NCBI GenBank assembly: GCA_934716785.1
Contig: CAKUYM010000197.1
Location: 1-7,852 of the forward strand
From: an uncultured Bacteroides sp.
GTDB taxonomy: Bacteria; Bacteroidota; Bacteroidia; Bacteroidales; Bacteroidaceae
Reading direction: 5' to 3'
DNA: 7,852 nucleotides
In this document: positions 1 through 5,185 of the stretch, in pieces
Layout: each line of letters begins with the position of its first letter
Numbering within the stretch: position 1 is the stretch's first letter
Notes under the pieces: model-generated
Database searches by the model: none
The model's input: the letters and a program-made list of their open reading frames with translations, nothing else
What the model was told of the DNA's origin: nothing
Translations under genes and position numbers: made by a program

Positions 1-96
1 TTCTGCCAAATAGGCAAGAAACCATGTCGTTTTTTTATGCCATTATCTCAAGAATATTTAACTTGCGAAACTTAAATGATTAATTGTACAGTACGA

Positions 97-206
97 GCGG
101 AGTCTTGAAGGAATTTCCGCATGGAGTTCTACGCAATGCCATCTTTGACAAAAGCGGCAGAGGTGGTTACAACGGTAACCCTACGATTGCTCCACCCCGC
201 TCTTTT
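97..206. repeat. Foldable segment with several short inverted repeats
   Basis: Visible arms are GCGGA (97-101) with TCCGC (116-120); AAAAG (150-154) with CTTTT (202-206); GCGG (154-157) with CCGC (197-200); GGTGG (162-166) with CCACC (192-196); and a perfect GGTTAC-AACG-GTAACC hairpin (165-180) that competes with the preceding pair. The nested arms could form a branched RNA or cruciform. Frames are open on more than one phase across it, for example 84-227 and 121-249 on the plus strand, but none is recognisable. It could be part of a transfer origin, a regulatory RNA or a degraded gene end; nothing in the sequence decides between these. Confidence 0.35.
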
Positions 207-302
207 CTACCAATACATTCGAGATAATCAATCGACCTTTCGCACGTAGTGGAGTGGACTAAAAACAACTCCTCATGTAAGATGAGAAATGAAAAACATC
301 TG

Positions 303-400
303 CCATCTGCAACAAAATCAATGCAGTGTGCTAATTATCAGGTTATTAAAACGTTGTAGATACCGTTGCAGATGGTTGCAAATACTGGGTTATCTGCAAC
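303..400. repeat. Cluster of five GTTGCAGAT-like repeats in both orientations
   Basis: The consensus is about GTTGCAGATA. Three copies run head to tail on the plus strand: GTTGTAGATACC (353-364), GTTGCAGATG (365-374) and GTTGCAAATAC (375-385), with starts 12 and 10 bp apart, close to one helical turn. Two copies are inverted: CCATCTGCAAC (303-313), an exact 11-bp complement of 365-375, and TTATCTGCAAC (390-400). Helically phased copies with inverted flanks resemble iterons or arm-type sites of a recombinase or its accessory protein. The repeats are seen directly; the binding role is inference. Confidence 0.6.
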
Positions 401-469
401 ACTTTGTTTGCGATAGAAAACTGTCTTTTAAGAGTAGACACAGCATCGCATTGCTAAACATTAACCTCC

Positions 470-565
470 GTTTCCATGCACGGAAACTATCGTTTCCTAC
501 GCAGAAACTCCAGTTTCCCGCTTGGGAACGGGAGTTCCAACGTAGGAAACCATTAACTCGGAAAC
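470..565. repeat. Palindromic GTTTCC/GGAAAC array
   Basis: GTTTCC occurs at 470-475, 492-497 and 513-518, and its complement GGAAAC at 482-487, 545-550 and 560-565. They build nested inverted repeats: GGAAAC-TATC-GTTTCC (482-497), GAAACT-CC-AGTTTC (504-517), and a perfect 10-bp pair GTTTCCTACG (492-501) with CGTAGGAAAC (541-550) that encloses a further imperfect GGGAAC/GTTTCCC stem (about 506-536). The array lies immediately beyond the point where the AlbA_2-type pseudogene loses homology, suggesting it belongs to the sequence that truncated that gene. Its function is unknown. Confidence 0.65.
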
Positions 566-581
566 AGACAACTGATGTGTC

Positions 582-1331
582 CAGCCATGCCATAGCCTGC
601 AAATATTGCTGATATAGTGGACCGTCAAAGGTTTTATCATCTATGATATATACCTTAGTAGTTCCTTTGAAAAGGATACATCTTGTTACTGCGTGTGGAA
701 ACTTTCGTTCAGGTTGTTACCCAAAGAACATGGCTGCTCCATTCTTGGCTACTCCTTTATCCGTAAACAGTTCCAAATTCTCAAATATCTGTTTGTTGGC
801 AGTCGATGGACTTAGCTTTGCTTCCGTACGAAAGTCTTTTATCGCTTGTTCGTCTGCATCTTTGTAGATATTGAACCAATGGCAGGGTATATGGTCAATA
901 AATATTTTGTTACATTCCTGAAAGAAACTGCGCATTTCTTCGACAGTACAAAGTTTCTGTGAGTTTGCTCCCTCACGCACAAAGATAGAACCGGAAAATA
1001 TATAAGGTTTATCTTTCCCTGACGGAACATCAATTACCCAAACTGTCTTATCCTCGATATTTACCGCATACATATCACAATGGAGAGCCGGAGATATTTC
1101 ACTGATAGAGCCTTGAATGGCTGAACGTTTTTCATTTTCCAAACCTGTACCAATAATCTGTCCGTTATCATCTACGCCGATAAGCAAATATCCTCCGTCA
1201 GCATTAGCGAAAGCGCAAATTTCCTCTGTTAGTTCACGAACTTTTGAAGGTACACGAACTTTAAACTCTACATTATAGCCTTCTCCGCTATCGATGAGTG
1301 ATTGTATGGTTTCTGTATTTGTTATAGACAT
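582..1331 (-). pseudogene. AlbA_2 (Schlafen-like) domain protein, nonsense-broken and truncated
   Basis: The first 204 residues form an AlbA_2 domain, a putative nucleic-acid-binding fold found in bacterial Schlafen-like and RecG-like ATP-binding proteins. Visible family features are the VEFK segment (residues 21-24), AFANADGGYLLIGVDDNG (40-57), a PSGKDKPY stretch (103-110) and FVREGANS (117-124). A TAA at 717-719 follows MFFG, but the same frame continues with good family sequence: QPERKFPHAVTRC, FKGTTKVYIIDD and QQYLQAMAWL, down to about 582. One stop codon therefore interrupts the gene, and the homology then ends in unrelated repeat-rich DNA. Intact relatives are usually well over 400 residues, with an ATPase-like part and a winged helix after this point, both missing here. 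The ATG at 1331 precedes a normal N-terminus. It lies 72 bp downstream of the AraC-type gene on the same strand. A 204-residue AlbA_2 fragment could still be made. Confidence 0.8.
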
Positions 1332-1403
1332 CTATAAATATAATGCAAAAAATAGTCATTTCTATTGTTTTAATAACCCTAAAAACAAGGATATGTATAT
1401 GGT

Positions 1404-2243
1404 TTACTTCAAATTGTTCTTTCTGAAATTAGAGGGGCTGCATCCTCTATACTTTTTGAAAAACTTATTAAGATGGCTCTCGTCGGTAAATCCCAATTCT
1501 TCAACGATTTCACAAATTCTCATTTGACTATGTAATAATCTATTTTCTACTAACTTTAGTTTGTAGTTTAAAATGTATTGCTGCATAGTTTCATTAGTAT
1601 GTTTTTTGATATATCGTCCTAAATAATTCTTCGAAATGCCAAAATGTTGGCTTATATCTTTTGCTCTGATTTTACCTGTTTTATAGATGTTTGCTTGAAT
1701 ATATTGCAATATGTCAAGCGATTTGTCCTCAGAACATTCATCTACCTGTTCAGGCAAGAACATTGCGATATTGCGTGCTACCACAATAATAATTGTATTA
1801 ATTATTTGTGTTATAATCTCCTTGCTGTATAAATTTCGGTTAATATATTCCCTGATAATCGCTTCAATCATGGGTTTCACCAATAGCTTATCTACTTTAT
1901 TTCTTAGTATACAACCGGGTTGATGATTAGCATGTTGAAGAATAAACTCCAGTCTTTGGATATTTTCAGTACCGAAAACAGAAGAATGTATATATATGTC
2001 GTTAAACTTAATGTCGACAAACTTAGTTGTTGTATGGATTTCGAAAGAATGCGTATCTCCGGGAGTAATCATAAACAAATGTCCGTCATGATAAGGAAAC
2101 ATATTGTTGTTAATCCATTGGATGCCTGTTCCTGAAAGAATATATACTAATTCAAAAAAGGTATGTTCGTGCTCTTTTAGCAAGGATTCGTCAAGCTCGC
2201 TAAAACTAATTTCGAATGGCTGATGTAGGTTTTCTCTTTTCAT
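1404..2243 (-). CDS. AraC-family transcriptional regulator
   Basis: A 279-residue protein of normal length for an AraC/XylS regulator with an effector domain. Residues about 5-85 form a cupin-like AraC_binding domain: HEHTFFELVYILSGTG (25-40) is the typical metal or ligand barrel entry, and ITPGDTHSFEI (59-69) the usual second barrel motif. Residues about 173-277 are the DNA-binding domain with two helix-turn-helix units: AKDISQHFGISKNYLGRYIKK (194-214) and the second around 241-265, where GFTDESHLNKFFKKYRGCSP (251-270) is the classic family signature. It is divergent from the acetyltransferase-HAD pair across 110 bp containing phased direct repeats, so it probably activates that operon and may control itself. 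The cupin suggests a small-molecule inducer, possibly a sugar, but the sequence does not reveal it. The A+T-rich composition matches the rest of the islet and differs from the genes right of the tRNA. Confidence 0.93.
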   Translation of the reverse strand: MKRENLHQPFEISFSELDESLLKEHEHTFFELVYILSGTGIQWINNNMFPYHDGHLFMITPGDTHSFEIHTTTKFVDIKFNDIYIHSSVFGTENIQRLEFILQHANHQPGCILRNKVDKLLVKPMIEAIIREYINRNLYSKEIITQIINTIIIVVARNIAMFLPEQVDECSEDKSLDILQYIQANIYKTGKIRAKDISQHFGISKNYLGRYIKKHTNETMQQYILNYKLKLVENRLLHSQMRICEIVEELGFTDESHLNKFFKKYRGCSPSNFRKNNLK

Positions 2244-2271
2244 GCCATAAATATAGCCCTATAAAACGGAT

Positions 2272-2305
2272 TAATACCAAAATAACGAAAAATAATACCT
2301 AAAAT
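2272..2305. promoter_or_regulatory. Phased direct repeats, probable AraC-type operator
   Basis: TAATACCAAAAT (2272-2283) and TAATACCTAAAAT (2293-2305) are direct repeats with starts 21 bp apart, two helical turns, the usual layout of paired AraC-family half-sites. The right copy ends 17 bp before the -7 element of the divergent operon and covers the position where a -33 box should be. Additional related bits are CCTAAAA at 2309-2315 and an inverted GGTAT at 2319-2323. Binding by the adjacent regulator is inferred. Confidence 0.55.
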
Positions 2306-2322
2306 TAGCCTAAAAATCGGTA

Positions 2323-2330
2323 TAACTTTG
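2323..2330 (+). promoter_or_regulatory. Bacteroides-type -7 element of the acetyltransferase operon
   Basis: TAACTTTG matches the Bacteroides -7 consensus TAnnTTTG and lies 23 bp before the ATG at 2354. About 19 bp upstream, where TTTG is expected, the sequence is TAAA, so the -33 element is poor. A weak promoter next to operator-like repeats fits a need for an activator. Confidence 0.6.
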
Positions 2331-2353
2331 CAATATATTTAAAATCATAGCTT

Positions 2354-2950
2354 ATGAAAACTGAAATGGAAAAATGTTTGGCAGGTGAATGGTATGATTG
2401 CCACGACCCGTTTTTTATGGATTTGAAAAGTAAAGCTCATCACTTGTTGATGAAATATAATTCTTTGCCGTATGAACAAAAGACTGAAAAATATGCCGTA
2501 CTAAAGGAAATATTTGGAAGTATAGGCGCAAATGTTTCTGTCGGTCATTCGTTTATATGTGATTATGGATGCAATATACATATCGGTGATAATGTCACCG
2601 TAAATACCGGTTGTACATTTGTCGATTGCAATAGGATTACCATAGGGAACAATGTGCTGGTAGCACCTAATGTACAAATCTATACGGCAACTCACCCGGT
2701 AGAGTTTAATGAACGGCTTGTATGGACAGAAACCCCGGCTGGCTGTAAATATGTCCGTCGAACTTTTGCCCTCCCTGTCATGATAGAGGATGGCTGCTGG
2801 ATTGGCGGTGGAGTAATTATTTTACCGGGTGTGACAATAGGGCAAAAAAGTGTGATTGGTGCAGGAAGTGTTGTCACCAAAGATATTCCGGCAAATAGCT
2901 TGGCGGTAGGAAATCCTTGCCGGGTGATACGGAAAATCAATCAAATGTAA
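2354..2950 (+). CDS. Sugar O-acetyltransferase, LacA/Maa (hexapeptide repeat) family
   Basis: A 198-residue protein, the normal size for acetyl-CoA-dependent maltose or galactoside O-acetyltransferases. Residues about 4-57 form the helical N-terminal Mac domain (EKCLAGEWYDCHDP). The rest is a left-handed beta-helix of hexapeptide repeats: IGANVSVGHSFICDYG (57-72), IHIGDNVTVNTGC (75-87), ITIGNNVLVAPNVQIYTATH (95-114) and IEDGCWIGGGVIILPGVTIG (144-163). The catalytic His is H114 in TATHPVEF, equivalent to the invariant His of GAT/LacA. The C-terminal VVTKDIPANSLAVGNPCRVI (173-192) is the standard CoA-side ending. It is probably a cytoplasmic trimer. It is the first gene of a two-gene operon, 4 bp ahead of a HAD phosphatase. 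The acceptor cannot be read from sequence: a free sugar, nucleoside or other hydroxylated compound are all possible. In this family the enzymes are often considered detoxifying. All motifs are intact. Confidence 0.93.
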   Translation: MKTEMEKCLAGEWYDCHDPFFMDLKSKAHHLLMKYNSLPYEQKTEKYAVLKEIFGSIGANVSVGHSFICDYGCNIHIGDNVTVNTGCTFVDCNRITIGNNVLVAPNVQIYTATHPVEFNERLVWTETPAGCKYVRRTFALPVMIEDGCWIGGGVIILPGVTIGQKSVIGAGSVVTKDIPANSLAVGNPCRVIRKINQM

Positions 2951-2954
2951 GGTT

Positions 2955-3593
2955 ATGATTAAATTAGTAGCCTTTGATTTAGACGGTACAATCGGAGATA
3001 CAATTCCCATGTGCCTCAAATCCTTAAAAAAGGCAGTAACTCCCTATGTTCCTCTTAATGATGTATCCGAAAATGATATTTTAGAAACTTTTGGACTAAA
3101 TGAAAAAGGGATGATAAAAAAACTTGTTGGTTATAATTGGGAAGAAGCCTTGGATGACTTCTACGTGATATACGAACAAATGCATATAATGTGCCCTCGT
3201 CCTTTTGACGGTATAACAGAACTGATTGAGAAGTTAAAAAAGAAATCTATTCTTATTGCTTTGGTTACGGGAAAAGGAGAAAAGAGTTGTGCGATAACAT
3301 TACGTCAATTTAATATGGACACGTGTTTTGATAAAGTAAAAACTGGAAATCCTTTCAAAAATAATAAAGCAGAGAATTTTAGGGAATTGCTTGCAGATTA
3401 TAAGTTACAACCGGATGAAATGATATATATAGGTGATACAGTTTCAGATATTGTGTCTTGTAGGGAAGTTGGAATACGATGTTTATCTGCTTCATGGGTA
3501 ACTTCTTGCTTAGATGCACAAAAATTAGAAGTTCACAATGCTGGGAATGTTTTTTATTCAATAGCTTCACTTGAATGCTATTTAATGGGATGA
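2955..3593 (+). CDS. HAD-superfamily phosphatase (subfamily IA, phosphoglycolate phosphatase-like)
   Basis: A 212-residue HAD hydrolase with all core motifs. Motif I is FDLDGT (7-12): D8 is the nucleophile and D10 the acid/base. Residues about 15-80 form a small helical C1 cap. Motif II is T105 in LVTGKG. The motif III lysine is probably K135 or K138 in NPFKNNKAENF. Motif IV is YIGDTVSD (158-165), with D161 and D165 binding Mg2+. The architecture and length match Gph/PgmB-like members that remove phosphate from small phosphometabolites in the cytoplasm, but the cap that sets specificity is not diagnostic. It starts 4 bp after the acetyltransferase stop, so the two are very likely co-transcribed and may act on the same or consecutive substrates (inference). 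A hairpin terminator follows 30 bp downstream of the stop. Confidence 0.9.
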   Translation: MIKLVAFDLDGTIGDTIPMCLKSLKKAVTPYVPLNDVSENDILETFGLNEKGMIKKLVGYNWEEALDDFYVIYEQMHIMCPRPFDGITELIEKLKKKSILIALVTGKGEKSCAITLRQFNMDTCFDKVKTGNPFKNNKAENFRELLADYKLQPDEMIYIGDTVSDIVSCREVGIRCLSASWVTSCLDAQKLEVHNAGNVFYSIASLECYLMG

Positions 3594-3622
3594 CAAATAT
3601 ATGTACTTAAAAAAGGATATTT

Positions 3623-3679
3623 AATCAATCCTGTAATCTTGCTTTCAATAAAACAAGATCGCAGGGTTGATTGCTTTTT
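3623..3679 (+). terminator. Intrinsic terminator after the acetyltransferase-HAD operon
   Basis: A 19-bp stem pairs 3623-3641 with 3654-3672. Read as plus-strand RNA it has two G-U wobbles and one A-C mismatch, and it is followed by TTTTT at 3675-3679. Read as minus-strand RNA the stem has two mismatches, but a T6 run (3609-3614) is also present, so it may have ended the converging integrase gene too. Confidence 0.75.
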
Positions 3680-3680
3680 A

Positions 3681-3800
3681 TCAAAAAAGAAGTTTTTCAA
3701 CCTCTTGCATATCTTTTAAAATGGTTTGGTTTAACACCTTTGCATAATGCTGTGTCATTCTCGTAGACGAATGCCCCAACATTTTAGACACATTCAGAAG
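3681..3800 (-). pseudogene. Tyrosine recombinase (integrase), C-terminal relic
   Basis: Read on the minus strand, this frame gives LLNVSKMLGHSSTRMTQHYA and continues KVLNQTILKDMQEVEKLLF to a TGA at 3681-3683. This is the typical C-terminus of Bacteroides phage-type integrases: the conserved LGHSS box with the family's second His, then the nucleophilic Tyr in QHYAKV (codon at 3744-3746). Upstream the homology stops abruptly and an in-frame TAA lies at 3807-3809, so the arm-binding domain, core-binding domain and the rest of the catalytic domain are gone. About 40 of an expected 380-430 residues remain. The relic lies 100 bp from the 3' end of tRNA-Phe, the usual position of an integrase next to its attachment site. 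It is certainly inactive, and shows that an integrative element once occupied this site. Confidence 0.88.
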
Positions 3801-3841
3801 TTTGCTTTAATCCCACTTATTTTGCCTATTTTGGGAAAATG

Positions 3842-3876
3842 AAAAATCCTTGAATTTCTTTGAAATTCAAGGATTT
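3842..3876 (-). terminator. Intrinsic terminator of tRNA-Phe
   Basis: A perfect 15-bp stem (3844-3858 with 3862-3876) and a 3-base loop. On the minus strand it is followed by a T-run continuing from the stem (the A's at 3842-3846 on the plus strand). It begins 25 bp beyond the tRNA 3' end, the right place to end the tRNA transcript. Confidence 0.8.
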
Positions 3877-3900
3877 ACATCGTTTCCCTTTTCTTAAAAG

Positions 3901-3973
3901 TGGTGCCACCAGGAATCGAACCGGGGACACAAGGATTTTCAGTCCTTTGCTCTACCAACTGAGCTATGGCACC
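3901..3973 (-). tRNA. tRNA-Phe (GAA)
   Basis: A 73-nt cloverleaf. The acceptor stem GGTGCCA pairs perfectly with TGGCACC, with discriminator A at 3901. The D-arm is GCTC-AGTTGGTA-GAGC, and the anticodon arm AAGGA-CTGAAAA-TCCTT carries GAA at 3940-3938. The T-loop is TTCGATT, closed by CCCGG/CCTGG, which leaves one C-U mismatch at pair 51-63. CCA is not encoded beyond the acceptor. It has its own promoter and terminator. Its 3' side borders the integrase relic and the A+T-rich islet, so it is the likely integration target. Confidence 0.97.
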
Positions 3974-4012
3974 TTGTACTTATTTAATTCGAGAATTTCT
4001 TGTTTGCGGTTG

Positions 4013-4043
4013 CAAAGGTAGCGAAACTTTTGGATTCTGCAAA
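4013..4043 (-). promoter_or_regulatory. Promoter of tRNA-Phe
   Basis: On the minus strand, TTTG (4043-4040) is followed after exactly 19 bp by TACCTTTG (4020-4013). This matches the Bacteroides sigma consensus TTTG-N19-TAnnTTTG. Transcription would start near 4006, about 33 nt before the mature tRNA 5' end. Confidence 0.8.
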
Positions 4044-4055
4044 TCCTTTGGAAAC

Positions 4056-4095
4056 AAAAAACACTGATAAAAAGTTAGTCTACTTATTATCAGTG
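4056..4095 (-). terminator. Intrinsic terminator after thiL
   Basis: On the minus strand CACTGATAA (4095-4087) pairs with TTATCAGTG (4070-4062) and is followed by TTTTTT (4061-4056). It lies 39 bp past the thiL stop and ends the sppA-lpxK-punA-thiL transcript just before the tRNA promoter. Confidence 0.8.
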
Positions 4096-4134
4096 CTATA
4101 TGGAATAAAATATTTTAGCTGGATGGCGGATGTT

Positions 4135-5169
4135 CTATTTGTTTTCCTTTAAAGGATTCCATCCTTGTGCTTTCAATTCGAATTCCTGTCCGTCACGGGT
4201 TATCAATGCGCAGCCTAATTCCGGTTTGGTGATATGGCCGATGAGGCGGACACCTTCCATTTGCGACACCTTCTCGTGGTCGGCAATAGGTACGGTGAAG
4301 AGAAGTTCATAATCTTCGCCACCATTCAGAGCACAAGTCGTGAGGTTCATGTTGAACTCTTCAGCCATGACAGCAGTCTGATAGTCGATAGGAATATGCT
4401 CCTCGTAAACGCGGCAACCGGCATTACTCTGCTTGCAGATATGCATGAGTTCGGACGATAACCCATCGGAAACATCCATCATGGAAGTCGGGACAATATT
4501 GGCGGCGGCAAGTTTCTCGATGATATCCTTGCGGGCTTCAGGTTTCAGTTGGCGTTCCAGCAGATACTCTTTTCCGGAGAAGTCCGGTTGCATATCTTTC
4601 TCGCCTTTCAATACACTCTTCTCACGTTCCAGAAGCTGAAGTCCCATATAGGCGGCACCCAAGTCACCGCTGACACAGATCAGATCAGTTTCCTTGGCTC
4701 CGTTGCGGTAGACCACCTTGTCCTTGTCAGCATCACCGATACAAGTAATACTGATGGTGAGCCCGGTAAGGGAGGAAGTCGTGTCACCACCCACGATATC
4801 GACATTATATTGCTGGCAAGCCAGGCGGATGCCGGCATAGAGCTCGTCCATATCTTCTACACTGAAACGTTTGGACAGTCCGAGTGACACGGTTATTTGC
4901 CGGGGAGTGCCGTTCATGGCATAAATGTCAGAGAAATTGACCACGGCGGATTTATAGCCAAGATGTTTCAAAGGAACATATGTCAGATCGAAATGTACAC
5001 CTTCCAAAAGCAAGTCCGTAGTTACCAATACTTGTTTCTCTGACGGGTAGGAGAGGACGGCGGCATCATCACCTACTCCGTATTTGCTGGATTCGTTTTT
5101 TAGTTCGATTCCCTCGGTGAGGTGTCTGATCAGACCGAATTCACCAAGAGTAGCTATCTCTGTTCTCAT
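4135..5169 (-). CDS. thiL: Thiamine-monophosphate kinase
   Basis: A 344-residue protein of normal ThiL length. ThiL phosphorylates thiamine monophosphate with ATP to give thiamine diphosphate, the last step of thiamine cofactor synthesis in the cytoplasm. It has the PurM/AIR-synthase-like N-terminal domain followed by the C-terminal half. Visible motifs: GDDAAV (33-38), TTDLLLEGVHF (50-60), NFSDIYAMNG (78-87) and VGGDTTSS (126-133), which supply acidic Mg2+/ATP ligands; SGDLGAAYMGL (167-177); DVSDGL (232-237); GGEDYELLF (283-291); and the C-terminal GWNPL (336-340) that is common in the family. All key acidic residues are present. It is the last gene of the cluster, 16 bp after punA. No thiamine riboswitch is visible in the short gap, so expression probably follows the upstream genes. 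Confidence 0.97.
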   Translation of the reverse strand: MRTEIATLGEFGLIRHLTEGIELKNESSKYGVGDDAAVLSYPSEKQVLVTTDLLLEGVHFDLTYVPLKHLGYKSAVVNFSDIYAMNGTPRQITVSLGLSKRFSVEDMDELYAGIRLACQQYNVDIVGGDTTSSLTGLTISITCIGDADKDKVVYRNGAKETDLICVSGDLGAAYMGLQLLEREKSVLKGEKDMQPDFSGKEYLLERQLKPEARKDIIEKLAAANIVPTSMMDVSDGLSSELMHICKQSNAGCRVYEEHIPIDYQTAVMAEEFNMNLTTCALNGGEDYELLFTVPIADHEKVSQMEGVRLIGHITKPELGCALITRDGQEFELKAQGWNPLKENK

Positions 5170-5185
5170 AAATAGTTTTTAATGT

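Larger units (their letters stand above)
1..581. other. Non-coding, repeat-rich remnant at the left edge
   Basis: I find no convincing gene here. The open frames present are short, overlap each other on both strands and run through the repeats described separately. The stretch holds three structured blocks: a foldable segment at 97-206, a GTTGCAGAT repeat cluster at 303-400 and a GTTTCC/GGAAAC palindrome array at 470-565. It ends where the recognisable part of the AlbA_2-type pseudogene begins, so a rearrangement junction probably lies around 565-582. I infer mobile-element debris because an integrase relic and a tRNA gene lie in the same window. The element itself is not identified. Confidence 0.5.

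Noticed and set aside
121..249. 42-codon ORF (MEFYAMPSLT...) with an AAGGA-like motif upstream
   Set aside because: It overlaps another open phase (84-227) and lies in a foldable segment; there is no recognisable domain and no way to choose between the frames, so I did not call a gene.
303..400. CRISPR array
   Set aside because: The repeats are only 9-12 bp, occur in both orientations and have no regular spacers or nearby cas genes.
289..612. 107-codon open frame on the plus strand
   Set aside because: It runs through the GTTGCAGAT cluster and the palindrome array and into the antisense of the AlbA_2-type pseudogene. Its repetitive KLSFP/LQFP-like peptides simply translate the DNA repeats.
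2248..2255. TATATTTA on the minus strand as a -7 box for the araC-type gene
   Set aside because: It deviates from TAnnTTTG at the last base and lies only 4 bp from the start codon, too close for a normal leader.
3901..3973. C-U mismatch at pair 51-63 of the tRNA T-stem as a scar of integration
   Set aside because: The mismatch is real in the sequence, but it may be a normal feature of tRNA-Phe in this group. Without related sequences it cannot be tied to recombination.
4549..4887. 112-codon plus-strand ORF opposite thiL
   Set aside because: It is antisense to a full-length, motif-complete thiL and has no family features; a shadow frame.
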